From: Thermococci archaeon | Lineage (GTDB): Archaea; Methanobacteriota_B; Thermococci; Thermococcales; Thermococcaceae | Assembly (NCBI GenBank): GCA_003663695.1 | Contig: QMUB01000009.1 | Span: 1-11,748 of the forward strand | DNA: 11,748 nt | Direction of reading: 5' to 3' | In this document: positions 5,349 through 11,748 of the stretch, in pieces | How the letters are laid out: every line of letters starts with the position of its first letter | Numbering within the stretch: position 1 is the first letter of the stretch | The notes under the pieces: model-generated | Seen by the model: only the letters and a program-made list of their open reading frames with translations | What the model was told of the DNA's origin: nothing | The model's database searches: none | Translations under genes and position numbers: made by a program

Positions 5349-6833
5349 TCATTTAAGCTCAATCCGCATCTTTCCTTTGAAGTCCTCCCCCTTCATTCTG
5401 AAGGAAACCATGCCGCTGAATGAGCTCAGGTCAATTATGTTCTTGCCCTCCTTAATGTCAAACCTCTCTTCATGGGCATCCTGAGCGGGAAGGGAGAGAT
5501 CATACTCATACACGGTGAGCTCATTGTCAGCACTCGCATATATTATTGCCCTTGCATCCCTGTATCCCTCAAGGGGAATGCCCCCAAATGTTCCGGTTTT
5601 GTACATTTGAGAAGCCATTGATGGGAAAGCAAGCGGGAAGGAAAAGCTTACTGCGGGGGGTTCTTTTTGGATTATCGCCTCATCAAGCACGATGATATCT
5701 CTATTTCCAGTGTCGAAAGGAGTGGCTTCGAGGGCACCCGTGTTGGGAGTCGTGTTTGCCCCCACGAGTATATGTCCTCCCATCTTCTCAAGGCTCGTTA
5801 TTCTGGCCCCGAATGCACCGACTATTTTAACCATTGGAGGTGTTACGTAAATTAGAAGGCTTGGACCCGCTATCGTGTTCGTAATTGGTGCAAATGCCTG
5901 CTCCTCTGGAGAGCGGGGCTGATATATCGTATCATGATGGGCATTATATGCCATCAATAACCCTCCCCCCAATGGGAGAGCATTGACCCTCATTGGGGCG
6001 TAGAACGTGTAAAAATCGAAGAGCCTGAAAAATGTCATTTCCTCGCCGTTCAATGGATTCCCTGCAAATATGCCGCCTCTAACAAAGGCAAATGCCCGAT
6101 TGTATGCACTTTCAATATCCCCCATTGTGGGTCTTACAAAACCGCCCCCATCAACCGAGCTGCTGGTTTTAAGTGGAAACCTCTCCCACTTGCCGGTTAT
6201 CAAATCGAGGGTGTGAATCTCGCTTATTCCAAAATCGAAGTTTTTACCAACTCCAAAGAAAACATTATCATGAACTATCGTTCCCTTTAAACTCGGTGAG
6301 GGATTTAAGAGCTCAGCTTTTCCTTTCCTTCTGTCGAGAGCGTATATTCCCAGGTTTGCATGCCCATCCTCTCTTGCCAGGAGAAGCCTGTCGTTGTAGG
6401 GGTCATAGATTATATCGCTTATTTCTCCTGCCCAGTCGGTTGGGTGGTGAATGGACTCCTTCCAGAGGAGCTTTATCTCATCATTTTCCGTATCATAGGC
6501 ATGTACATGGGAGTACTTGTTCACAAAGCTTATTGTTGATTTTCCGTCCTTTCCTTCATATACGGCGGGCGCATGAACCCATCCTCCGAAATATATGAGC
6601 TCGTCCACGGTTTCCACTGCATTGTAAGTGTCCCCTCCGGATGCTGGTTTTTCACCTACGAGCCCGAATTCATAGATCCTCTTAGAGTTCTCCCTGATGA
6701 AGTGCGCCCGTGCCTCAAATGCCAGCGTAAAGTAAAGAACCTCATTGTGGTATCTCAGGCCGAATATTCCTCCACTTCCCCATTCGGGGCCGTATCGTGG
6801 GCGAAAACGGTGCAACTTTCTCAGCACATCCAT
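5349..6833 (-). CDS. DUF2139 family protein, probable beta-propeller
   Basis: A 494-residue protein resembling the archaeal DUF2139 family. The sequence is dominated by short beta-strand blocks with aromatic and glycine turns (GGIFGLRYHNEVLYFTLAF, VDELIYFGGWVHAPAVYEG, DIIYDPYNDRLLLAREDGH, GGHILVGANTTPNTGALE), the pattern of a beta-propeller of six to eight blades. There is no signal peptide or transmembrane helix and no recognisable catalytic motif, so it is probably a cytoplasmic scaffold or sugar/nucleotide-binding protein; no function is known. ATG 6833 is chosen because GGTGG lies 4 nt upstream and it leaves a 61-nt spacer with a TATA-like box. The longer in-frame start at 6911 would overlap queC. 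The HAD phosphatase gene begins 13 nt after the stop. Confidence 0.85.
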   Translation of the reverse strand: MDVLRKLHRFRPRYGPEWGSGGIFGLRYHNEVLYFTLAFEARAHFIRENSKRIYEFGLVGEKPASGGDTYNAVETVDELIYFGGWVHAPAVYEGKDGKSTISFVNKYSHVHAYDTENDEIKLLWKESIHHPTDWAGEISDIIYDPYNDRLLLAREDGHANLGIYALDRRKGKAELLNPSPSLKGTIVHDNVFFGVGKNFDFGISEIHTLDLITGKWERFPLKTSSSVDGGGFVRPTMGDIESAYNRAFAFVRGGIFAGNPLNGEEMTFFRLFDFYTFYAPMRVNALPLGGGLLMAYNAHHDTIYQPRSPEEQAFAPITNTIAGPSLLIYVTPPMVKIVGAFGARITSLEKMGGHILVGANTTPNTGALEATPFDTGNRDIIVLDEAIIQKEPPAVSFSFPLAFPSMASQMYKTGTFGGIPLEGYRDARAIIYASADNELTVYEYDLSLPAQDAHEERFDIKEGKNIIDLSSFSGMVSFRMKGEDFKGKMRIELK

Positions 6834-6864
6834 AGAACCACCTGAGGTGATTTGGAGCAAGCAA

Positions 6865-6875
6865 TAATTAAAATT
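6865..6875 (-). promoter_or_regulatory. Candidate internal promoter (TATA) for the DUF2139 gene
   Basis: The minus strand reads AAATTTTAATTA in the 61-nt spacer after queC. Initiation about 26 bp on would be near 6844, just ahead of the GGTGG site (6838-6842). This could separate DUF2139-HAD-DUF366 from pyrD-queC transcription. Confidence 0.35.
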
Positions 6876-6894
6876 TGCGGTTCTGAAGAGTTGG

Positions 6895-7608
6895 TTAAAT
6901 TTTTGGCTCAATGGCGTAAACCGTCCTGTCTTCGCCGGTCCCCTCGATGAGCCCCCTATGGCGCCTCACACAGCTTTCGCATTCACCGCAGTGAATGGGC
7001 TTTCCGTCCTCGGTAAACCCCTTCGGCATGTAGCATGAGCTGGAGTACTCATACTTTGCGTCCAGCTCCTTCAAAAGCTTTGCAATGCCCTTCTTGTCGA
7101 GGTCGATTAGGGGTGCAACGACCTTAACCTCCTCCATTGCCCCATACTCCAGCATCCCGTTCATCTTCTCCACGAATTCGGGAGTGTTGTCAGGGAAGGT
7201 TGCTCCCTCCTCACGGTTGAAGCCGACTATTATATCCCCACCGCCGAGGGCATCGAGGAGAGATGCAGCAATGGATATTAAAATCACATTGCGGGCGGGA
7301 ACCCATACGCTCTTTGCGGTTTCCCTCGCCATGCGCTCAAGCTCTTCCGCACTTACCTTTGGCGTCTCTCCCCCCACAAGCGTCGTCCCCCTCAGCTTTG
7401 AAAACTCTTCAAGGAAGTCGAGTTTGATAATTTTCAGCGGAGTGTCGAGTTCCTTCGAGAAGAACCCAGCAACACGATTAGTTACCCTCTCCTCATTGCT
7501 CCCATAGTTGATGGTGAGCATAATGACTTCATCATAATTTTTCTTTGCCCAGTAGAGACATGCCGTCGAATCAAGTCCGCCGGAAAATAGAACCACGGCG
7601 CGCTTCAT
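6895..7608 (-). CDS. queC: 7-cyano-7-deazaguanine (preQ0) synthase
   Basis: QueC converts 7-carboxy-7-deazaguanine, ATP and ammonia to preQ0. Archaea insert preQ0 at position 15 of tRNA and convert it to archaeosine, a thermostabilising modification. The 237-residue sequence has the ATP-pyrophosphatase P-loop FSGGLDSTA (8-16) and the zinc site CYMP...CGECESC (Cys192, Cys207, Cys210, Cys213), both diagnostic. Other conserved segments are NYGS (34-37), VPARN (103-107) and [12 protein letters not shown] (129-140). Length is normal. The ATG has GAGGTGA a few nt upstream, and that site overlaps the pyrD stop codon; only 4 nt separate the genes, so the two are almost certainly co-transcribed and translationally linked. 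Other archaeosine-pathway genes are not in the window. Confidence 0.96.
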   Translation of the reverse strand: MKRAVVLFSGGLDSTACLYWAKKNYDEVIMLTINYGSNEERVTNRVAGFFSKELDTPLKIIKLDFLEEFSKLRGTTLVGGETPKVSAEELERMARETAKSVWVPARNVILISIAASLLDALGGGDIIVGFNREEGATFPDNTPEFVEKMNGMLEYGAMEEVKVVAPLIDLDKKGIAKLLKELDAKYEYSSSCYMPKGFTEDGKPIHCGECESCVRRHRGLIEGTGEDRTVYAIEPKI

Positions 7609-7612
7609 TCTT

Positions 7613-8509
7613 TCACCTCACTGCCAGCCCAATTATCTCCTTCACACTTCTAAATCCTTCCTCTTTTAAATATTCCCTAATACCCTCGTTTATCTCATTG
7701 AAAACGCCAAAACCCCTGAGGGACACTGCGGTTCCCACTTGGAGTGCCCTAGCACCCGCCATAAGGAACTCAACGGCATCCTGCCATGTTGTTATACCTC
7801 CTACGCCAATGACGTCAATATCGAGGGCCTTTGCCAAGTCATAAACCGCCCTCAGTGCAACTGGTTTTATGCCGGGCCCCGAATATCCCCCAACTTTATT
7901 GCTCAATATTGGCTTTTTTGCATAGATATCAATTGCTATCGCCTTGAGGGTGTTTATTGCAGCCACTGCATCCGCTCCCCCTTTCTCGGCGGCCAGACCC
8001 AGCTTTGTTATATCATCTATGTTAGGTGTTAGCTTTGCTATTATCGGCTTGTCCGTAACGTCTTTGATGGCCCTTACCACCTTGTACACCATTTCAGGGC
8101 TCTGCCCTATTTCCATACCGTAGCCCTTTGCATGGGGACAGCTGAGGTTGAGCTCGAAGGCGTCGGCAACATCGTCCAGTTTCTCCGCTAAGAATGCGAA
8201 CTCCTTCTCATCCCCTCCAAAGATCGACACAATAATCGGGAAATCAAACTCCTCCTTTGAAAATTCCTCATGGAAAGCATTCCATCCCGGGTTTGGGAGT
8301 CCCATTGCATTTATCAGCCCGTAGGGGAGCTCCACCACTGTAGGATTATCATAACCTTTTTTCGGGACAATGCCGATGGATTTCGTTACGGCGGCGCCGG
8401 CACCCTCCTCATGGGCTCTCCTCAGTAAATCGGGGGTCATATCTGCGACGCCGGAAGCTATCATTAGAGGGTTTTCAAGCCTAAGCCTAGCAACTTCAAT
8501 CTCAAGCAT
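7613..8509 (-). CDS. pyrD: Dihydroorotate dehydrogenase, class 1 catalytic subunit
   Basis: FMN enzyme that oxidises dihydroorotate to orotate in de novo pyrimidine synthesis. The 298-residue TIM barrel has the FMN/substrate segment TKSIG (42-46), the NAMGLPNPG loop (67-75), the class 1 active-site cysteine in [11 protein letters not shown] (Cys124), Lys159 in AKLTPN and the phosphate-binding GVGGI (235-239) with QVGTA (257-261). Class 1 (1B) is inferred from the catalytic Cys in place of Ser; the usual electron-transfer partner pyrK is not nearby. ATG 8509 is preferred, with AGGTG 6 nt upstream; the in-frame GTG at 8518 lies within that site. A TATA box lies near 8548, so this is the likely first gene of the run ending at 4296. 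Confidence 0.94.
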   Translation of the reverse strand: MLEIEVARLRLENPLMIASGVADMTPDLLRRAHEEGAGAAVTKSIGIVPKKGYDNPTVVELPYGLINAMGLPNPGWNAFHEEFSKEEFDFPIIVSIFGGDEKEFAFLAEKLDDVADAFELNLSCPHAKGYGMEIGQSPEMVYKVVRAIKDVTDKPIIAKLTPNIDDITKLGLAAEKGGADAVAAINTLKAIAIDIYAKKPILSNKVGGYSGPGIKPVALRAVYDLAKALDIDVIGVGGITTWQDAVEFLMAGARALQVGTAVSLRGFGVFNEINEGIREYLKEEGFRSVKEIIGLAVR

Positions 8510-8542
8510 TTTCAACACCTAAAAAGCAGAAGGGAAAGGGAC

Positions 8543-8553
8543 TTATTAAAACT
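8543..8553 (-). promoter_or_regulatory. Putative TATA box for the pyrD-queC transcript
   Basis: On the minus strand AGTTTTAATAA, centred near 8548, predicts initiation near 8522 and a leader of about 13 nt containing the AGGTG site before ATG 8509. Confidence 0.5.
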
Positions 8554-8562
8554 TTGCTTAAA

Positions 8563-9567
8563 CTAAATGAACTCCCGAACTTTTTCATCGTATTGGAATA
8601 TCCCTGGCATTCCCCCAGTGTGCACGAATAGAACTTTTGACCCCGGAGCTATCTTTCCGTTGCGGGTTAAATCCATGAGCCCATAGAAAGCCTTTGCCGT
8701 GTATATTGGATCAAGGATAATCCCTTCTTCTGCGCCCACAAGCCTTATGGTTTCTATAACTTCTTTCGTAATTCTCCCATATTCTCCAAAGCCGTACTCA
8801 AATAGATGGGCAGCTATATGGTTCTCCGTAAGATTATGTACACACCCGATCAGTCCTGCCGTTTCACCGATAAGGTTAAAGACCTTCTCCGGAAGACCTT
8901 TAAGGAGACCTCCAACGTCTATTCCAATAACTTCTGTTTTGGAATCCATTAAGTTGAAACCTAGAGTTAATCCAGCAAATGTACCCCCGCTCCCTGCAGC
9001 ATGAACCACATAATCAAACTCCACTCCAAGGGCTGTCTCCTGCTCCCATATTTCGGCGGCTGCCCTCACATAGCCCAAGGTTCCAACAGGGGATGCTCCT
9101 CCAACAGGTATGATATAGGCTTTCTTCCCCTTTGCTTTTAATTCCTCTGCCACCTCCTCCATAACGGGATAGGTGCTTTTTGCATCCACCAGAATGACCT
9201 CAATTCCCATCAGTTTATCCAGGAGATAGTTTCCCTTAACCGGAGCATCCTTCTTTCCTCGGAGAACCAGGAGGGCATTTAAACCCAATTTTTTAGCTGC
9301 CAATGCTGTCACAAACGCATGATTGGAATGCACTGCTCCCGTGGTTATAACAGTGTCATAACCCTTAGAAAGGGCATCTCCGAGAAGGTATTCAAGCTTT
9401 CTAACCTTGTTTCCACCTATTGCAATGCCTGTTAAATCATCTCTCTTAACATAGAGTTCTATTCCAAGTCTTTGGCTTAAATTTGGGAGGTACTGGATTG
9501 GTGTTTGGAAACCTATAAGCTCCACACGTGGAAACCTTGCAAGAAGGGTTTTTAGCTTTAGACTCAT
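8563..9567 (-). CDS. PLP-dependent ACC deaminase / D-cysteine desulfhydrase family enzyme
   Basis: A fold-type II pyridoxal-phosphate enzyme of 334 residues, the normal length for the family. The PLP-lysine motif is GGNKVRKLEY (Lys54 expected to form the Schiff base), followed by the substrate-binding SNH (81-83), the phosphate-binding AAGSGGTFAG (190-199), LDPIYTAKA (285-293) and HTGGMPG (316-322). Relatives deaminate 1-aminocyclopropane-1-carboxylate or remove sulfide from D- or L-cysteine. Archaea make no ethylene, so a sulfur or D-amino-acid role seems likelier, but the substrate cannot be read from the sequence. ATG 9567 has GGTGA (9572-9576) 4 nt upstream. A TATA box at 9597-9606 overlaps the T run that ends the SRP RNA gene, so it appears to be its own transcription unit. 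Confidence 0.9.
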   Translation of the reverse strand: MSLKLKTLLARFPRVELIGFQTPIQYLPNLSQRLGIELYVKRDDLTGIAIGGNKVRKLEYLLGDALSKGYDTVITTGAVHSNHAFVTALAAKKLGLNALLVLRGKKDAPVKGNYLLDKLMGIEVILVDAKSTYPVMEEVAEELKAKGKKAYIIPVGGASPVGTLGYVRAAAEIWEQETALGVEFDYVVHAAGSGGTFAGLTLGFNLMDSKTEVIGIDVGGLLKGLPEKVFNLIGETAGLIGCVHNLTENHIAAHLFEYGFGEYGRITKEVIETIRLVGAEEGIILDPIYTAKAFYGLMDLTRNGKIAPGSKVLFVHTGGMPGIFQYDEKVREFI

Positions 9568-9596
9568 GAAATCACCAATGAAAGTACCTCAAGGAA

Positions 9597-9606
9597 GTAT
9601 AAAAAC
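9597..9606 (-). promoter_or_regulatory. TATA box of the PLP enzyme gene, overlapping the SRP RNA T-run terminator
   Basis: The minus strand reads GTTTTTATAC. It lies about 10 nt past the 3' end of the SRP RNA, so TTTTT may serve as its terminator. It also lies about 26 bp before the expected initiation site of the PLP enzyme gene, whose ATG is at 9567. Confidence 0.45.
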
Positions 9607-9615
9607 TTGATTAAT

Positions 9616-9934
9616 GGCGGCGGACACACCCGGGGGTGGGAACCCTCCACCGCTCCCTTTTGCCCTGGGCTTGTTCTCCCCCGCTACCCCACGAGCGCTG
9701 CACGTTCCGCCTACCGCTGCTCCCTTCCGGGCCTTGCGGGGTTCAGCGGATAAAGAGCCTTAGCACGGCCCTCCAGCCGTACCTGGCTCACCGCCAGCCC
9801 CGTGGGACGAGGAATCATCACTCCCCCAGGGGTCAAGTGAGCGGCTTCAGGAGCCGCCCCCCGGGCTTCGGCCCCCGCATATCGACGGTTTCGGGTTCCA
9901 GGGGACGCCGAACCCCCCAGCCTAGTCCGCCGCC
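9616..9934 (-). ncRNA. 7S signal recognition particle RNA
   Basis: A 319-nt G+C-rich gene on the minus strand. Its ends pair as helix 1: GGCGGCGGAC at the 5' end with GTCCGCCGCC at the 3' end, a hallmark of archaeal SRP RNA. The helix 8 SRP54-binding region is present as CCCGGAAGGGAGCAGC (9716-9731), with the GGAA tetraloop and the asymmetric AGCAG loop. The 5' Alu domain TAGGCTGGGGGGTTCGGCG and the distal S-domain TGATGATTCCTCGTCC match the archaeal pattern I know. The RNA scaffolds SRP19 and SRP54 and targets nascent membrane and secreted proteins. Mature ends are assumed from the helix; one or two further base pairs (9614-9615 with 9935-9936) are possible. A strong TATA box lies 26 bp upstream. 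Confidence 0.96.
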
Positions 9935-9954
9935 ATAGGTATTATTGGAGGAGG

Positions 9955-9965
9955 GATATATAAAT
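9955..9965 (-). promoter_or_regulatory. Strong TATA box of the SRP RNA gene
   Basis: The minus strand reads ATTTATATATC centred near 9960, which is 26 bp before the first base of SRP RNA helix 1 at 9934. Spacing and sequence are a near-ideal archaeal promoter. Confidence 0.75.
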
Positions 9966-9977
9966 ATTTGGTTCATA

Positions 9978-10056
9978 CCCAGGATATCAGCAGGATAGCA
10001 GAAGTAGTGCCTTTAATAGTGCATTATCCGGGTTAGGGCGTAAAGTCAGCCCAACC
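9978..10056. repeat. Direct repeats and alternative hairpins upstream of the SRP RNA promoter
   Basis: AGGATATCAG (9981-9990) and AGGATAGCAG (9992-10001) match at 9 of 10 bases, 11 bp apart. TAGTGC occurs at 10005-10010 and 10017-10022, 12 bp apart. GGTTAGGGC (10031-10039) pairs with GCCCAACC (10049-10056) with one bulge, and CCC-A-GGATA (9978-9986) pairs with TATCCGGG (10025-10032). The two stems share bases 10031-10032 and cannot form together. There is no coding potential. Helically phased repeats suggest protein binding, but no known motif is recognised. Confidence 0.4.
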
Positions 10057-10068
10057 ACCTCCCAGCCC

Positions 10069-10078
10069 AAAAATTAAA
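10069..10078 (-). terminator. Possible T-rich terminator of the 10108-10998 gene
   Basis: The minus strand reads TTTAATTTTT about 30 nt past the stop codon at 10108, in the style of archaeal U-tract terminators. No strong preceding hairpin is seen. Confidence 0.35.
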
Positions 10079-10107
10079 CCCTTATCCCGACAGCATCATA
10101 CCCACCT

Positions 10108-10998
10108 CTACTCTCTGCCAAGGGTTTTATTCACCTTTTTAAGTGCACCATAGAAATCGCTAGCTTTTACCGTGATGAACTGGGTTTCACCGGTATCCAG
10201 CTTCCCCCGTGATTTGCCCCAAAGCTCACCGTAAAGTCCTTGGATTTTTATTCTGGGGTAATTTGTCCCCAAACGCAAAATTACTCTCCTAATCTGACCT
10301 TCAAACCAAGACACGCCGACTTTTAGTCCTGCTCGTGTTTCTTTATTCTTCCTGAGTCCCAGCTTCAGGAAGTTAAGCCTCTCCCTCTCAACTCCATTTT
10401 CATGGCATTTTTCTTCGAAATACCTCCATGCCAGCTTGAAGTTTTTCAAGCCGAAATAGTATGAATAAACCGGAATTCCAAGCTCCCTATACTTTCTTCC
10501 TTTATAAGCATAGATCTCGATTTCACGCCCTCTTCTACCAAGAGAATCGATGTAAATGTTATTCTCCTCTTCCAATCCCTTCAGCTTTTCCATAAGTTCT
10601 TCCAGAGCACTCGGAGGAATAGAAAAGCTCGCCCATGCATTCCACATCCTTGGAGGAACTGAGGTGAAGCCCATCTCTTCAAGGTGATAATTCTTGAACT
10701 CCACCTGAAAGCTCAAATAGCCCCCTCCATTCAGGAGCACCTTTAAAAAGGCATCTTCCTCTGGCAGCACCATTATATCATTTCCGCTGTGATTCTCAGA
10801 TCCCAGAAGGTTTCTAGCTCTAATTTCCTTGCCATGAGAAAATGCTGAGATTACAGGAATTGGTGTTTTAACTCCACTGTTTTTATCATAGGGTACTTTG
10901 AAACCCGCTTTCAGGAGCTCTTCCTGTATCTCCAGAGAAGCGGGGAAGAATATTTGGGCGCTCTCCAGTTTATAAACTCCAAGTTCCTCCCATTTCAA
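10108..10998 (-). CDS. Unrecognised 296-residue cytoplasmic protein
   Basis: I do not recognise a family. The product is basic and soluble-looking, with no signal peptide or transmembrane helix. Alternating strands and helices fill residues 1-110 (VYKLESAQIFFPASLEIQEE, FLKVLLNGGGYLSFQVEFKN). A Trp-rich stretch RMWNAWASFSIPPSALEELM lies around 117-136, and a Lys/Arg-rich second half follows with GLRKNKETRAGLKVGVSWFE and RRVILRLGTNYPRIKIQGLY. It ends in a short helix, ALKKVNKTLGRE. The basic patches might bind nucleic acid, but that is a guess. TTG 10998 has GGTGA 5 nt upstream; the in-frame GTG at 11007 adds three residues, overlaps that site, and is the alternative start. It is divergent from lysS, with its own TATA-like box at 11057-11067. 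Confidence 0.75.
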   Translation of the reverse strand: MKWEELGVYKLESAQIFFPASLEIQEELLKAGFKVPYDKNSGVKTPIPVISAFSHGKEIRARNLLGSENHSGNDIMVLPEEDAFLKVLLNGGGYLSFQVEFKNYHLEEMGFTSVPPRMWNAWASFSIPPSALEELMEKLKGLEEENNIYIDSLGRRGREIEIYAYKGRKYRELGIPVYSYYFGLKNFKLAWRYFEEKCHENGVERERLNFLKLGLRKNKETRAGLKVGVSWFEGQIRRVILRLGTNYPRIKIQGLYGELWGKSRGKLDTGETQFITVKASDFYGALKKVNKTLGRE

Positions 10999-11056
10999 AT
11001 TAATCACCTTCCAATAATCTGTGGTATTACTTTTTGTTAAAGTTAGGTCTTCAGAA

Positions 11057-11067
11057 CTTTATAAAGT
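11057..11067 (-). promoter_or_regulatory. Putative TATA box for the 10108-10998 gene
   Basis: CTTTATAAAG is a self-complementary TATA-like sequence at about the right distance (initiation near 11036, leader about 35 nt) for the minus-strand gene. Being palindromic it could also be a protein-binding site. Confidence 0.4.
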
Positions 11068-11081
11068 TTTCGAAAAGGACA

Positions 11082-11092
11082 AGTTTAAAAAA
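11082..11092 (+). promoter_or_regulatory. Putative TATA box for lysS
   Basis: AGTTTAAAAAA centred near 11088 predicts initiation near 11113. That gives a leader of about 15 nt consisting almost wholly of the AAGGAGGGA ribosome site (11114-11122) before ATG 11128. Confidence 0.45.
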
Positions 11093-11127
11093 GACTTTTG
11101 AGCCTTTTAGATTAAGGAGGGAAGAGT

Positions 11128-11748
11128 ATGCACTGGGCAGATTATATGGCAGAAAAAATAATCCGGGAGAGGGGGGATAAAGAGGTTTACGTGGTCGAAA
11201 GTGGTATTACTCCAAGCGGGTACGTCCACATAGGGAACTTTAGAGAGCTTTTCACAGCTTACATTGTGGGTCACGCCCTTAGGGATAGGGGCAAAAAGGT
11301 GAGGCACATCCACATGTGGGACGACTATGATAGGTTTAGGAAAGTACCAAAGAACGTTCCAAAGGAGTGGGCTCAATACTTGACCATGCCTGTTAGTGAA
11401 GTTCCCGATCCCTGGGGCTGCCATGAGAGCTATGCAGCCCATTTTATGGAGCTCTTCGAGCGCGAAGTTGAAAAGCTCGGCATTGAGGTGGACTTCCTTA
11501 GGGCAAGCGAGCTCTATAAAAGTGGCGAATATGCAAATGAGGTTAGGCTCGCCCTTGAGAAGGGGAGCAAGATAATGGAAGTCCTAAACAAGTTCCGCGA
11601 CATAGCCAAGCAGCCCCACTTGGAAGAGGATTGGCAGCCTGTGCAAATTTATTGTCCAAAGTGTAGGAAGGAGGCAAATTTTGTTGAGTGGGACGGTGAG
11701 TGGAGCGTTAAGTATAAGCGCCCCCATTGCGGGAGCGAGGGCGAGACA
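11128..11748 (+). CDS. lysS: Lysyl-tRNA synthetase, class I (5' part; cut by window end)
   Basis: The frame stays open from ATG 11128 to the window end (207 codons), with an AAGGAGGGA site ahead of it. The product starts [16 protein letters not shown] and carries the class I signature as [12 protein letters not shown] (26-37, HIGN being the HIGH motif), then [15 protein letters not shown] (65-79) and [13 protein letters not shown], all typical of archaeal class I LysRS. This enzyme charges tRNA-Lys and replaces the class II form found in most bacteria and eukaryotes. A zinc-binding insert begins with CPKC (Cys176, Cys179) and HCGSEGE (Cys201). The KMSKS motif and the anticodon-binding domain lie beyond the window. 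It is divergent from the unknown gene ending at 10108. Confidence 0.95.
   Translation, partial: MHWADYMAEKIIRERGDKEVYVVESGITPSGYVHIGNFRELFTAYIVGHALRDRGKKVRHIHMWDDYDRFRKVPKNVPKEWAQYLTMPVSEVPDPWGCHESYAAHFMELFEREVEKLGIEVDFLRASELYKSGEYANEVRLALEKGSKIMEVLNKFRDIAKQPHLEEDWQPVQIYCPKCRKEANFVEWDGEWSVKYKRPHCGSEGET

Noticed and set aside
6173-6845. Plus-strand reading frames of 141 and 90 residues
   Set aside because: Both are antisense to the DUF2139 gene, lack ribosome sites and show no conserved-looking sequence.
9636-9938. A 100-residue plus-strand reading frame rich in Pro, Arg and Ser
   Set aside because: It is the antisense of the G+C-rich SRP RNA gene, so its length reflects base composition rather than coding.
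10055-10107. A C/D-box sRNA on the minus strand downstream of the 10108 gene
   Set aside because: ATGATG and CTGA occur about 50 nt apart, but the internal D'/C' boxes are missing and the C box is imperfect.
11107-11442. A 111-residue minus-strand reading frame
   Set aside because: It is the shadow of lysS, whose plus-strand frame has clear class I LysRS motifs.
1-11748. CRISPR array, defence island, prophage or intact insertion sequence
   Set aside because: No regularly spaced repeats, cas-like genes, transposase, integrase or restriction genes were seen.

Overview
The window looks like a piece of a Thermococcales (Thermococcus, Pyrococcus or Palaeococcus-like) chromosome. Support comes from a class I lysyl-tRNA synthetase, a RIO2 kinase, an archaeal-type 7S SRP RNA, an archaeosine-pathway QueC, archaeal families such as DUF366 and DUF2139, TATA boxes about 26 bp upstream of inferred starts, and GGTGA/GGAGG ribosome binding sites. 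The stable RNA genes are much richer in G+C than the genes around them, as expected of a hyperthermophile. Genus and species cannot be fixed from the sequence alone.

Layout. Positions 1-66 (+) hold the last codons of an unidentified gene. Positions 53-373 (-) hold the wreck of an MFS transporter gene. Next come RIO2 kinase (414-1337, +) and a small helical-repeat protein (1383-1883, +). These converge on a radical SAM protein of the biotin-synthase-related / LipS type (1866-2813, -), which is divergent from uridine phosphorylase (2906-3736, +). The 3737-4295 gap holds a probable broken small gene, a 20-bp palindrome, tRNA-Leu(TAG) with encoded CCA, and a 110-bp element with 11-bp inverted ends flanked by a near-perfect 9-bp direct repeat.

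From 8509 down to 4296 (-) lies a five-gene co-directional run: pyrD, queC, DUF2139, an MDP-1-like HAD phosphatase and DUF366. The junctions are tight (4 nt, 61 nt, 13 nt and a 1-nt overlap). It starts from a TATA box next to pyrD and has a second candidate TATA before the DUF2139 gene. A separate PLP enzyme of the ACC deaminase/D-cysteine desulfhydrase family (8563-9567, -) lies just downstream of the 7S SRP RNA (9616-9934, -). An unrecognised 296-residue protein (10108-10998, -) is divergent from lysS (11128 onward, +), which is cut by the window end.

Most genes are housekeeping: nucleotide salvage and synthesis, tRNA modification and charging, ribosome maturation and protein targeting. No defence system, CRISPR array, intact insertion sequence or prophage is visible. 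The most unusual items are the 110-bp element beside the tRNA, the decayed MFS gene, the broken small gene, the linked DUF2139/HAD/DUF366 trio of unknown purpose, and the repeats and alternative hairpins upstream of the SRP RNA promoter.
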